The notes beneath the pieces are model-generated. The model was not told the DNA's origin and did not search any database. It saw nothing but the letters and a program-made list of their open reading frames with translations. DNA of 64,000 nt. Origin: Lachnoclostridium sp. (GTDB taxonomy: Bacteria > Bacillota > Clostridia > Lachnospirales > Lachnospiraceae). This document shows, piece after piece, positions 19,259 through 27,314 of the stretch. The position numbers were made by a program, and so were the translations under genes. The stretch lies in the NCBI GenBank assembly GCA_023665475.1, contig JAMPEB010000015.1:1-64000 (forward strand), in the 5' to 3' direction. How positions within the stretch are numbered: position 1 is the first letter of the stretch; every line of letters begins with the position of its first letter.

Positions 19259-19397
19259 AAAAAGCCTTGAAGCCTTTAATAAACGCAACGGAAAACAGGA
19301 AAAATCGCCTTGGCGATTTTGTGAAGATGAAAGAGGAAGCTTTGAAGTCTTTAATAAACGCAAGGAAAGCGGGAAAAATCGCCTTAGCGATTTTTCG
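19259..19397. repeat. Two tandem partial copies of the ptsH 3' end, each followed by a hairpin
   Basis: The two units are offset by 75 bases. Both contain GAAGcCTTTAATAAACGCAA-like sequence that matches the last codons of ptsH (GAAGCTTTGAAATCTTTGG), then an AAAATCGCC..GGCGATTTT hairpin (near 19301-19320 and 19376-19396). Translated, the copies read EKALKPLINA and EEALKSLINA against EEALKSLVNA in HPr. An open frame runs through them but starts inside the terminator T-run, so I do not call a gene. Confidence 0.75.
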
Positions 19398-19455
19398 AAG
19401 AATGATTAGATTTTCTTAGACCGAGTATTTTCGGTCTTAGAAAATCTTCATTCTT
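19398..19455. repeat. Nested palindrome of the AGATTTTCT family, probably a bidirectional terminator
   Basis: AGATTTTCTTAGACCGA (19408-19424) pairs perfectly with TCGGTCTTAGAAAATCT (19431-19447), and outer arms AAGAATGA and TCATTCTT add eight more pairs. It lies at the 3' end of the minus-strand lipoprotein gene. Related palindromes occur at 44459-44520 and 51446-51592. Confidence 0.8.
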
Positions 19456-20594
19456 TACCAATAGGAAAAGTTATCCCCATCCCGTACAATGCATATCATC
19501 GTTTTTCCGGTGTTTAGCAGAATCTCTTCCCCGTTATCGTCATAATACCGGGTGGCGCCATAGTCGGAAGTTTTCTCCCATGTAACATGGATGCACTTAC
19601 CGTTGGTAAAATACCAGCCATCCATGTCGGTATCCAGACATTGAAAATTCAGATAACCTTCCTTAAAGTCCAACTCCTCACATTTGACATATTGAATCAA
19701 AATATTTTTAAAGGACAGTTGTTCTCCGGTGGCGGCATCCATATGGGGACCGTCGGTATCCCCGGATATATGCTGGGAACGGTAATACAAACCGTCCGAC
19801 TCGTTGTATTCAAAATAGCATCGGGTCAGCGGATAGCAGCCGGACATATCAATATAGGAAATATTTTGTGTATTTTCGCCATATTGCTCCAAGGTATTCG
19901 GAGCGCTCTCAGGAGCAAAAAGATAATGCTGTTCATCGGCAAGGCTCCGATATTCCAGACTATAATTTTTGCGGCGGACAATATTTAATATCATGGAACC
20001 TGTAGTGTAGGCGTTATGAGGAATTGACCGGTCAGAATCCCGGTAAAAGGCGTTCCTGTCAGGACTGCTGGTTTCGTCCACATTGTTTGTGTCGGGCTGC
20101 GCAAGCAGTTCGTCAATAAAGAAAGGTCCCCCTACATGAACGATAATAGCGTCCCATTCAAAAGCCCAATACATATAATAAGAACGGAGACTGCGGATAT
20201 TGCCGATTTTGTCTAAAGACTGCCAGTCTTCGTAAATGCCCATAAGTCGTGTCATTTGGCCCTCTACATTGGCTTCGTACAAAATAGAAGCGGAGGAGAG
20301 GCTGTATTGCGGAAGGGCGTTCTTTTCGTTGGGAATCATCACTGCAATGGGTCTGACGGCAGCGGTCTGCTGCTCAATCCATTCATTGGTAAGACGGCTG
20401 CGCACCATACCCTCTCTGGGCGGCGGGTCATCTATACTGCCGGAGGAATCGGTTTCTGCCTCGGCTCCCGACTGTGTGGAGTTTGTAGTATGATCGGGAA
20501 AGAGCGGATAAACAGGATCCTCTCTTCTGGTACAGGCAGTCATTGTCATTACCATAAAAGCTGCCAGTATAAGTCCTGTAATACATTTCTTCAT
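19455..20594 (-). CDS. DUF3048-family lipoprotein (YerB-like)
   Basis: A 379-residue exported protein. The first 21 residues form a lipoprotein signal with lipobox MTAC, so it should be anchored outside the membrane. A Ser/Thr-rich linker with acidic residues follows (about 25-60), then a DUF3048 domain with the characteristic RPIAVMIPNEKNALPQY and a VHVGG segment, ending with a second half around HVTWEKTSDYGATRYYD. The biochemical role of DUF3048/YerB is not established. The gene lies 20 bases after the PAP2-like gene and is probably co-transcribed with it. Its start ATG has a rather distant AAAGG site. Confidence 0.88.
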   Translation of the reverse strand: MKKCITGLILAAFMVMTMTACTRREDPVYPLFPDHTTNSTQSGAEAETDSSGSIDDPPPREGMVRSRLTNEWIEQQTAAVRPIAVMIPNEKNALPQYSLSSASILYEANVEGQMTRLMGIYEDWQSLDKIGNIRSLRSYYMYWAFEWDAIIVHVGGPFFIDELLAQPDTNNVDETSSPDRNAFYRDSDRSIPHNAYTTGSMILNIVRRKNYSLEYRSLADEQHYLFAPESAPNTLEQYGENTQNISYIDMSGCYPLTRCYFEYNESDGLYYRSQHISGDTDGPHMDAATGEQLSFKNILIQYVKCEELDFKEGYLNFQCLDTDMDGWYFTNGKCIHVTWEKTSDYGATRYYDDNGEEILLNTGKTMICIVRDGDNFSYW

Positions 20595-20614
20595 AGCTGT
20601 AAGCCGTAACCTTT

Positions 20615-21073
20615 CTAGAACTGATACATTATGACGGAAATGAAGATTCCTAACAGAGCGCCCATGAGAACCTGTAAGGGAGTATGTCCAACAAATTCCT
20701 TCAATTTGTCATGGGCAGAAACTTCACTGCGCCCCATGGATTCAAACACCTCCAGAATGTCATTTAAGAGCTTTGCCTGAATGCCGGTCTCCCTTCTGAC
20801 CCCCATAGCGTCATACATAACAATAATGGCAAATATTAAAGTAATGGCAAATTCAAAGCCCGTAGCTCCGTATTCGTAATAAGCGGCAGTTGCCATGGCA
20901 CAGACCGTAGAAGAATGGCTGCTGGGCATGCCTCCGCTTCCTACAAGGCGCTCCGCCACAAATTTTCCGGAGAAAAAGGTATGTATAATGGTCTTAAGAA
21001 TTTGTGCTACAAACCAACCGGCGACAGCGGCCAAAAAAATACGATTGTTTAAAAGATCTTGAAAAAAAGGCAT
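20615..21073 (-). CDS. Divergent PAP2-family (DUF212) membrane protein
   Basis: A 152-residue integral membrane protein with four to five helices. The conserved segments GGMPSSHSSTVCAM and DAMGVRRETGIQAK are hallmarks of the divergent PAP2/DUF212 family. It retains the SxxxSH-type phosphatase loop of PAP2 enzymes, but activity is not demonstrated for most members. A role in lipid or undecaprenyl-phosphate metabolism is a reasonable guess, given the glycan genes nearby. AAAGGAGTAG precedes the ATG, and a TAGACT-17-TATACT promoter lies upstream on this strand. Confidence 0.88.
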   Translation of the reverse strand: MPFFQDLLNNRIFLAAVAGWFVAQILKTIIHTFFSGKFVAERLVGSGGMPSSHSSTVCAMATAAYYEYGATGFEFAITLIFAIIVMYDAMGVRRETGIQAKLLNDILEVFESMGRSEVSAHDKLKEFVGHTPLQVLMGALLGIFISVIMYQF

Positions 21074-21104
21074 AATTCTACTCCTTTGTTAAACACTTAC
21101 TATC

Positions 21105-21133
21105 AGTATAATCCAAAACGACAAAAAAGTCTA
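21105..21133 (-). promoter_or_regulatory. Promoter of the PAP2-DUF3048 pair
   Basis: On the minus strand TAGACT and TATACT are separated by 17 bases, about 32 bases before the PAP2 start. A divergent candidate (TTGCGG-18-TATACT, 21178-21207) serves the plus-strand glycosyltransferase. Confidence 0.6.
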
Positions 21134-21239
21134 TGCGGCAGTTATCAAATGTGGCATGAATTTTTTAACAGTTATCCTTGCGGAAGAGTGGTGAATCGTA
21201 GTATACTTTTTGCAGTAAGGTACTTTGTTGGAGGAAATG

Positions 21240-22169
21240 ATGAGTTTATTGAGTGTTATCGTGCCCTGTTATAACGAAGAAGAAAATATCGCGCCTTTTT
21301 ATGCGGAGCTGATGAAAAACGCTCCTGCTTTATGTAGCAAAGGGGTCGAATTAGAATTGCTTTATATTGATGACGGCTCTAAGGATGGTACTGTTGCGGA
21401 GATAAAAAAGCTTAGGGAAAAGGACGAACGCGTGCATTATGTGAAATTTTCCCGAAACTTTGGAAAAGAGGCCGCCATGTTTGCGGGGCTTGAGAAGGCA
21501 AAGGGCGATTATATGGTCATTATGGATGTGGATTTGCAGGATCCGCCTTCGCTTTTGCCGGAAATGTTTTCCTATCTGGAGCAGGGCTACGATTCGGTGG
21601 CAACAAGACGGGTGAACAGAAAAGGCGAACCGCCCATTCGCAGCTTTTTTGCCAGAATGTTTTACCGTCTGATGAGAAAGATATCAAAAACGGAAATGAT
21701 GGACGGTGCGAGAGATTACCGGTTGATGACCAGACAAATGGTGGACGCTATCCTTTCCATGAAAGAGTACAACCGATTTACGAAAGGGATTTTCGGCTGG
21801 GTGGGATTTCAGACGAAATGGCTGGAATATGAGAATGTGGAGAGAGCACGGGGAGAAACGAAATGGAATTTCTGGAAGCTTTTGATGTATTCCTTTGAAG
21901 GGATTATTGCTTTTTCCACCGCGCCGCTTCAGATTGCATCTCTGATGGGAGTATTTTTCTGCATTCTGGCATTTGTGATGATTCTTTTTATTATCGTGCG
22001 CAAACTGATTTTTGGGGATCCCGTATCGGGCTGGCCGTCCCTTGTATGTATTATTTTGTTGACCAGCGGCGTACAGTTTTTCTGTACCGGTATTTTGGGA
22101 CAATATCTTGCCAGCACTTATATGGAAGTAAAAAGAAGGCCTATTTATCTGGTGAAAGAGGAAGAGTAA
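21240..22169 (+). CDS. GtrB/YkcC-like family 2 glycosyltransferase
   Basis: A 309-residue membrane-associated GT2 enzyme. The GT-A domain carries SVIVPCYNEEENI, the nucleotide-binding LLYIDDGSKDGT, and the metal-binding VDLQDPP. The two C-terminal helices (residues about 232-255 and 268-290) and the terminal KRRPIYLVKEEE are typical of enzymes that move glucose or a similar sugar from a nucleotide onto undecaprenyl phosphate for later use by periplasmic or extracellular GT-C transferases. Several GT-C-like proteins are encoded to the right, so it may supply their donor. Start at 21240 follows GGAGG. A TTG at 21225 precedes this site and is rejected. Confidence 0.93.
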   Translation: MSLLSVIVPCYNEEENIAPFYAELMKNAPALCSKGVELELLYIDDGSKDGTVAEIKKLREKDERVHYVKFSRNFGKEAAMFAGLEKAKGDYMVIMDVDLQDPPSLLPEMFSYLEQGYDSVATRRVNRKGEPPIRSFFARMFYRLMRKISKTEMMDGARDYRLMTRQMVDAILSMKEYNRFTKGIFGWVGFQTKWLEYENVERARGETKWNFWKLLMYSFEGIIAFSTAPLQIASLMGVFFCILAFVMILFIIVRKLIFGDPVSGWPSLVCIILLTSGVQFFCTGILGQYLASTYMEVKRRPIYLVKEEE

Positions 22170-22298
22170 TAAAATATCGCATGTAATTTTTTGCATCTTC
22201 TTAACGGGTCAAACTCTATACAGATTATGACATATATGTTAGAATTATCGCGTTAGTCGCAGTAAGGGGCAGGCGCTACATGTGAAAGGGGATGTTGA

Positions 22299-22676
22299 AT
22301 GGACATTGCTGCTGTAAAAGATTATGAATTAGAAAAGTATATCACTGAGATTATGTTGGATATAGGAGTGCCCGCGCACCTAAGGGGGTATCATTATTTG
22401 AGGGATGCCATCCTGATTACCGGAAGGGACATGGAAGTGGCGAGCAGTGTAACAAAACTCTTATATCCGGAGGTGGCAAGGCATTTTAAGACGACAGACC
22501 AAAAGGTAGAAAGAGCCATCCGCAATGCTATTGAAGTGTCTTGGACAAGGGGAAATACGGATACATTTGAGGAGATGTTCGGCTATTCCGCGGCATCCGG
22601 AAAACCAAGACCTACCAACAGTGAGTACATTGCAAGAATTGCAGACAAAATCCGATTGGATTATAAATCTATGTAA
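22299..22676 (+). CDS. Stand-alone Spo0A C-terminal (effector) domain protein
   Basis: A 125-residue protein that matches the DNA-binding effector domain of Spo0A, the master regulator of sporulation, with no receiver domain in front. The core runs from EIMLDIGVPAHLRGYHYLRDAI to the recognition region VTKLLYPEVARHFKTTDQKV and RAIRNAIEVSWTRGN, both diagnostic. Without an aspartate-bearing receiver it cannot be activated by phosphorelay in the usual manner, so it may bind 0A-like boxes constitutively or by abundance. It is monocistronic: a promoterless-looking 129-base leader precedes it and a terminator follows. The ATG has a GGGG-containing site (AAAGGGGATGTTGA). Confidence 0.9.
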   Translation: MDIAAVKDYELEKYITEIMLDIGVPAHLRGYHYLRDAILITGRDMEVASSVTKLLYPEVARHFKTTDQKVERAIRNAIEVSWTRGNTDTFEEMFGYSAASGKPRPTNSEYIARIADKIRLDYKSM

Positions 22677-22746
22677 ATTTTAAATCTCTTTAAAAGGTAA
22701 TTTGGGAACTATTGTAAATGATAAGGTTCTTTGCTACAGACTGACC

Positions 22747-22791
22747 AAAGGACTGCTGCATTATAGTATCTACATAATGCGGCAGTCCTTT
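22747..22791 (+). terminator. Strong terminator after the Spo0A-like gene
   Basis: AAAGGACTGC-TGCATTAT pairs with ATAATGCG-GCAGTCCTTT almost perfectly over 17-18 bp, with a 9-base loop. It shares the AAAGGACTGC arm with the ptsH terminator. Confidence 0.85.
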
Positions 22792-22825
22792 GTATTGTAC
22801 ACCGTAAACGGCGGGATTCTCATGA

Positions 22826-22854
22826 TTGTATAAAAATGGAAATTATGGTATAAT
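22826..22854 (+). promoter_or_regulatory. Sigma-A promoter opening the glycan locus
   Basis: TTGTAT and TATAAT lie 17 bases apart, with TGG before the -10 box. A near-copy of the -10 area (ATTATGGTACAATG) recurs 60 bases downstream just before the gene. The leader also holds a GC-rich potential hairpin (CGGGGCTCTGCCCGGG). Confidence 0.65.
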
Positions 22855-22928
22855 GTCCGTAAAAGCTTGCTTTTTCGGGGCTCTGCCCGGGACTTGCTAT
22901 AATTATGGTACAATGAAAGGGTATCCGT

Positions 22929-23942
22929 ATGACTTATCTGATGGGACTTTTACTGTTTCTCATTCCGCTGCTGGCGGGACGGGTAATTTTAAGTTGTTTT
23001 TACGGAAAAATAAAAGATTACGGATTTGAGCGTACAGACGCTTTGATAACAGGATGTATGGTTTGCATCGGTCTTGCCGAGACGGCACATTTAGCGGGCT
23101 TATTTTTGGGGTGGTCTTTTTCTGCATGCGCAGGATTTTTCGGAGCTGCCGCCGGTATAACGGGGCTGCTTGGAGGGGCTGTATTGTTGTGGGATACTTT
23201 TTCCCACAGTCCCCTAAAAAAACGGAGATTTCGGCAGAATAAAGAAACTTCTCTTGTCTGTCAAATACTGACAGCACTAGCGGTAATCCTGATTTTATTA
23301 CAGGTGATTTCGATTTTTATGGAAACGGAAATATATGTGGCAGGGGATATTACCTTAGAGACAGTGAATAGTTTTCTGACCACGGACAAAATTTATCGGG
23401 TAAATCCATTGACGGGAGCAGAGCTTCAGGCGGATATGCCCCTGCGGATTAAGATTCTGGGACTGCCGGCTTTGTACGGAAGCTTATGCCGTTTATTCCG
23501 TCAGGACGCCCGTCAGGTGCTTTGGCATATCATGCCGGCTTTTGTGCTCGTGTGTGGGTATCTGGTATATTTTCAATTGGGGGGCATTCTTTTTCCAAAA
23601 TCCAAAGAAAGACAGACTTGTTTTTTGATTATGGTTATCCTGTTAATGTGGGCGGGAGATTATCTTTACGGCATGGACGGTTTTAATATCCTGCACGGCG
23701 GATTCAGAGGGACTGCCCTGCGAAGTATGGTGCTGATTCCTTACACATTTTCTTTGATGCTGCGAAAGAAAAAAAGATTGGTGGTTTTGTGTATTGCGGC
23801 GGAGCTGTGTGTGGTATGGACTCTGTACGGTATGGGTATATGCCTGCTTGTGGCTGTGGGAATGTGGATGACGGATTTTGGAATGCGCCGGTTTGCGGAA
23901 AGGAAAAACCGGACTGCCGGGCTGGAAGTCGTGCAGAAGTGA
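22929..23942 (+). CDS. Polytopic membrane protein (DUF6077-like), putative GT-C part 1
   Basis: A 337-residue protein with about nine to ten membrane helices. After the third or fourth helix comes a loop YVAGDITLETVNSFLTTDKIY. The layout recalls GT-C glycosyltransferases and the DUF6077 family, but I cannot confirm membership without a search. It ends shortly after a helix, without the extracellular domain many such enzymes have. The next gene begins with helices and has such a domain, so the two products may work as one unit. They are not a simple frameshift pair: this frame stops at 23942, and the next frame only opens at 23978. The start follows the leader with a weak AAAGGG site. Confidence 0.7.
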   Translation: MTYLMGLLLFLIPLLAGRVILSCFYGKIKDYGFERTDALITGCMVCIGLAETAHLAGLFLGWSFSACAGFFGAAAGITGLLGGAVLLWDTFSHSPLKKRRFRQNKETSLVCQILTALAVILILLQVISIFMETEIYVAGDITLETVNSFLTTDKIYRVNPLTGAELQADMPLRIKILGLPALYGSLCRLFRQDARQVLWHIMPAFVLVCGYLVYFQLGGILFPKSKERQTCFLIMVILLMWAGDYLYGMDGFNILHGGFRGTALRSMVLIPYTFSLMLRKKKRLVVLCIAAELCVVWTLYGMGICLLVAVGMWMTDFGMRRFAERKNRTAGLEVVQK

Positions 23943-24019
23943 AAATATTGTGGGAATAGATAACAGCAGTGACATGAAAATTTATGACAGGCGTGACGGT
24001 TTTTGGAAAGGAACTTTTT

Positions 24020-24961
24020 ATGGCGGAAGCATATAAAAGCGCATGGACGGGATGGCATCAATATATTGATAACGGGAAATTAGCTGCGTTGCTTTTGGCG
24101 GTACTACTGTTTCTTGTATTGGGAAATTATTTGAAATCAGAATTGGAAAAGAGGCTTGTTTTCTATACGGTATGTTTGACGGTGTTATGCATTTGTCCTT
24201 TTACGGCAGCGGCACTGATGCGTTATCAGACGGGTTTTTATGAGTATCAATGGATATGGGCGGCAGTGCCGGTTACCCTGATGATTGCTTTTGGCTGTAC
24301 GGTTTTTCTTTTTGCAATCTGGGAAAACTATAGGACGGAATATAAAAGGTGGGCGAGAAACTCATTGCGTCTGAAGGCAGCCATGGGATCCGCATTTTTG
24401 ACGGTATTTTGTATTCTGCTTTTGTTTTTGAGCGGGAGTCTGGGCGAAGAACAATGGCTGCAGGGACGAAAGGGCATGGAGAAAGACTCCGTACAGACTA
24501 AGGAACAGTTTCAGGCACAGCAGATGCAAGTGGATGCCATATTGAAAACGGTTATGGATTCCTCGGTTTCCGCGCAAGATTTCCCTTGTATTTTTGCCCC
24601 CTCGGAAGTGATGGAGTCCGCCAGAATGTATTCCGGCGGCATCCGGCTTGTTTATGGCAGAAATATGTGGGATTCCGCGTTAAATATCTATACTTATGAA
24701 AATTATGATATCCCGGTTCGGAATATGTATCAATGGATGTGTGAAATGGAAGACAGGGCGGATAAGCCGTGGAAGGAAGCGGAGCCCATAGATGAGGCAT
24801 GGGAGAAAAAAAGCAGGGAGTGTCTGCAAAATGCCTTGGACGCAGGAGTGAATATTGTGATTCTGCCCGAGGGAGTACCGAAGGAAGCCTTGGAAAAAGT
24901 GGAGCAGATGCTTGGAGCTGTGGCGCAAGAGGCGGAAGGGTACTATCTGCTTGCTGTTTAA
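24020..24961 (+). CDS. Membrane protein with C-terminal extracellular domain, putative GT-C part 2
   Basis: A 313-residue protein. Four helices occupy about residues 15-155 (LAALLLAVLLFLVL, VFYTVCLTVLCICPF, WIWAAVPVTLMIAFG, GSAFLTVFCILLLFL). A soluble region of about 155 residues follows, ending YYLLAV and rich in Glu and Lys, probably outside the cell. I recognise no catalytic motif. The ATG at 24020 follows GGAAAGGAAC, while an earlier ATG at 23984 lacks a site. It is flanked by the other polytopic protein and a GT2 gene, and its TGA is about 40 bases before that GT2 start. It probably assists or completes the preceding transferase-like protein. Confidence 0.65.
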   Translation: MAEAYKSAWTGWHQYIDNGKLAALLLAVLLFLVLGNYLKSELEKRLVFYTVCLTVLCICPFTAAALMRYQTGFYEYQWIWAAVPVTLMIAFGCTVFLFAIWENYRTEYKRWARNSLRLKAAMGSAFLTVFCILLLFLSGSLGEEQWLQGRKGMEKDSVQTKEQFQAQQMQVDAILKTVMDSSVSAQDFPCIFAPSEVMESARMYSGGIRLVYGRNMWDSALNIYTYENYDIPVRNMYQWMCEMEDRADKPWKEAEPIDEAWEKKSRECLQNALDAGVNIVILPEGVPKEALEKVEQMLGAVAQEAEGYYLLAV

Positions 24962-25002
24962 GAATAAGAAAAAGCCTGTCCGAAAAACAGGGAGGGATTC
25001 GT

Positions 25003-25761
25003 ATGGAAGAGCTGGTCAGCATCATTGTGCCGGTCTATCAGGTGGAAAATTATATTGTGGAAACTATGGACTGTGTATACGCTCAGACCTATGAGAATTG
25101 GGAGCTTTTGTTAGTGGAGGACTGCGGCGGCGATAACTGTGTGAGATTGATTGAGGATTATGCGAGGAAAAAGGGGGATTCCAGAATTCGGCTGCTTTGT
25201 CAGGCGTCTAATATGGGGGCGGCAAGAGCCCGTAACCGGGGGCTTAAGGAAGCGAAGGGAAGATATATCGCGTATCTGGACGCGGATGATTTGTGGGCGC
25301 CGGAGAAATTGGAGCGGGAGATTACTTATCTGAAAGAGAAAGGGGCAGCTTTTGTTTTTACGGGCTATGAGTTTGCGGACCAGTATGGAAACGGCACGGG
25401 AAAGGTGGTGAGGGTTCCGGAGCGCCTGAATTATAAGGAGGCGTTGAAGAACACCACTATTTTTACCAGCACGGTAATGTTCGATACGGAAAAAATACAG
25501 AAGGAAATGCTTGAAATGCCCGTGATGAAAAGCGAAGATACCGCTCTGTGGTGGCGGATTTTGAGAAACGGGTACACCGCGTGGGGGCTGGATGAGAATC
25601 TGGTAAAATACCGGAGGGCAGGCACAAGTCTGTCTTCCAATAAATTAGAGGCAGTGCGCAGGATATGGGGGCTTTATCGAAAGGCGGAAGGCATGGGAAT
25701 CTTAAACAGCGCTTATCATTTCTGCTTTTGGGCAGTGCGGGCAGTGAAAAGAAGGGTCTGA
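25003..25761 (+). CDS. Family 2 glycosyltransferase
   Basis: A 252-residue soluble GT2 enzyme. It has SIIVPVYQVENYIV at the start, LLLVEDCGGDN (the first Asp of the nucleotide pocket), ARNRGLKEAKGRYIAYLDADD with the DAD metal motif, and a typical C-terminal SEDTALWWRI acceptor-side segment. It resembles WcaA/TuaG-like glycosyltransferases that add one sugar to a lipid-linked precursor on the cytoplasmic face. The ATG at 25003 follows GGAGGG by six bases. A much longer upstream frame overlaps the previous gene and is not used. It precedes the promoter of the initiating transferase gene. Confidence 0.92.
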   Translation: MEELVSIIVPVYQVENYIVETMDCVYAQTYENWELLLVEDCGGDNCVRLIEDYARKKGDSRIRLLCQASNMGAARARNRGLKEAKGRYIAYLDADDLWAPEKLEREITYLKEKGAAFVFTGYEFADQYGNGTGKVVRVPERLNYKEALKNTTIFTSTVMFDTEKIQKEMLEMPVMKSEDTALWWRILRNGYTAWGLDENLVKYRRAGTSLSSNKLEAVRRIWGLYRKAEGMGILNSAYHFCFWAVRAVKRRV

Positions 25762-25763
25762 CA

Positions 25764-25792
25764 TTGTCAAAACCCGGTATTAATGGTATAAT
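25764..25792 (+). promoter_or_regulatory. Sigma-A promoter of the initiating sugar transferase
   Basis: TTGTCA and TATAAT are separated by exactly 17 bases, with TGG directly before the -10 box. Start of transcription is expected near 25799. Confidence 0.75.
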
Positions 25793-25839
25793 GAAATATA
25801 ATGGTCATTTTTCCCGATGCAGTACGGAGGAATTTTACT

Positions 25840-27288
25840 TTGAAAAACGGTACTAACAGAAATAAACTGCAAAAGATGGAATCTTTTAAACGCCTGATTA
25901 ATCTGACCCTCGTAATGGGATGTATCGGGCTGGAGATTGCTGTTTTTGCCTATCATTGGTTATATCATTTTCAATATAGTCTGGTGGAAGGTCTGGCGGA
26001 TGCTTTCTGGTTTAAAGGACACCTTCTGGAAATTGCCATCTATGGCGTTATTTTGTTCTTTTTTTCTAATATGTATGGAGGAATGCGACTGGGATACCTA
26101 AAGAACGCAGAGGTTATTTTTTCGCAGGTGTTTGCTACCCTAATGGCCAATATCCTGATTTATGCGGAGCTTTCCGTAATGGCATTTCAGCTTTTTGTGC
26201 CGAAGGTATTTATTATGATGATGGTGGAGCAGAGTGTAATCATCTTTCTTTATATTAATTTTGCCAATAAACTGTACCGCTCCATTTTCCCGCCCAGAAA
26301 GCTTTTACTGATTCATGGGGACAGACCGGTGCAGGAAATCTGCAGTAAATTTGAAAGTCGTAAGGACAAATACCGGGTCACAAAGAGCGTCTGCATAGAG
26401 GCAGGAGTGCCCAATCTGTGCAATCAGATTATGGAGGACTATGAGGCGGACAGATGTAACGCAGTTGTGTTGTGGGATATTTCCGTGGAGGACAGAAATC
26501 AGTTGTTAAAGTTCTGTTATACCAACGGGGTCCGCGTTTATATTATGCCTAAAATAACGGATGTCATTTTAATGGGAGCCGAGGAACTCCGGGTTTTTGA
26601 CACACCCCTGCTTTTGACAAGGGAGTATTGTTTAACTATGGAGCAGAGATTTATCAAACGAACGATTGATATTGTATGTTCCGCTCTTCTTTTAATTTTG
26701 ACTTCCCCTATTATGCTTTTGACTGCCATTGTGATAAAGCTTTACGACAAAGGTCCCGTTTTGTACAAGCAGACACGCTGTACCATCCATCAAAAGGAAT
26801 TTCATATTCTAAAGTTCCGGAGCATGAGGACGGATGCAGAGAGAGACGGCGTAGCAAGATTGGCGCAGAAGAATGACGACCGTATTACGCCCATAGGCAA
26901 ATTTATCCGAAAATGCCGTATTGACGAACTGCCCCAGCTTTTTAATATTTTAAAAGGGGACATGTCTTTTATCGGACCCAGACCGGAGCGCCCGGAAATT
27001 ATTGCCCAATATGTGGAAATTATGCCGGAGTTTGTTTACCGGATGAAGGTGAAAGCGGGACTTGCGGGATTTGCACAGGTATACGGGAAATACAATACTT
27101 CGCCCTATGACAAGTTGAAATTGGATTTAACCTATATTGAAAATTATTCTGTCTGGATGGACTTGAAGCTGATGCTGCTTACCTTGAAGGTTTTGTTCTG
27201 GCCCGACAGCACGGAAGGTGTGGAAAACGAACAGATTACCGCATTGCGGGAGGAACAAAACCGAAAGAAAGGAAAGAACCAAGTTTAA
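25840..27288 (+). CDS. Polyprenyl-phosphate sugar-1-phosphate transferase (WbaP/CpsE-like)
   Basis: Initiates repeat-unit synthesis by moving a hexose-1-phosphate (commonly Gal or Glc) from UDP-sugar onto undecaprenyl phosphate in the membrane. The 482-residue product has four N-terminal helices within about 155 residues, a nucleotide-fold middle region, and the C-terminal catalytic domain (about residues 270-480). That domain shows KRTIDIVCSALLLILTSP, KFRSMRTDAE, RIDELPQLFNILKGDMSFIGPRPE and a YIENYSVWMDLK end. The start TTG at 25840 follows GGAGG, and a promoter lies at 25764-25792. An ATG at 25801 lies too close to the transcription start and lacks a site. It is the likely first enzyme of the locus. 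Confidence 0.95.
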   Translation: MKNGTNRNKLQKMESFKRLINLTLVMGCIGLEIAVFAYHWLYHFQYSLVEGLADAFWFKGHLLEIAIYGVILFFFSNMYGGMRLGYLKNAEVIFSQVFATLMANILIYAELSVMAFQLFVPKVFIMMMVEQSVIIFLYINFANKLYRSIFPPRKLLLIHGDRPVQEICSKFESRKDKYRVTKSVCIEAGVPNLCNQIMEDYEADRCNAVVLWDISVEDRNQLLKFCYTNGVRVYIMPKITDVILMGAEELRVFDTPLLLTREYCLTMEQRFIKRTIDIVCSALLLILTSPIMLLTAIVIKLYDKGPVLYKQTRCTIHQKEFHILKFRSMRTDAERDGVARLAQKNDDRITPIGKFIRKCRIDELPQLFNILKGDMSFIGPRPERPEIIAQYVEIMPEFVYRMKVKAGLAGFAQVYGKYNTSPYDKLKLDLTYIENYSVWMDLKLMLLTLKVLFWPDSTEGVENEQITALREEQNRKKGKNQV

Positions 27289-27314
27289 ACCCCGAAAGCA
27301 AACAGGAGAGGTAT

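Noticed and set aside
19237-19419. A 60-codon open frame after ptsH
   Set aside because: It starts with TTG in the terminator T-run, has no ribosome binding site, and its content is the duplicated ptsH 3' end.
22855-22928. Riboswitch in the leader of the first glycan gene
   Set aside because: Only a short GC-rich hairpin and a repeat of the -10 region are visible; no known riboswitch core was recognised.
22929-24961. Frameshifted single gene
   Set aside because: The two reading frames do not overlap: the first stops at 23942 and the second has an in-frame stop at 23975-23977. The second gene also has its own ribosome binding site.
24799-25002. Upstream extension of the GT2 gene
   Set aside because: It overlaps the preceding gene in another frame. 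GGAGGG and the conserved GT2 start are at 25003.
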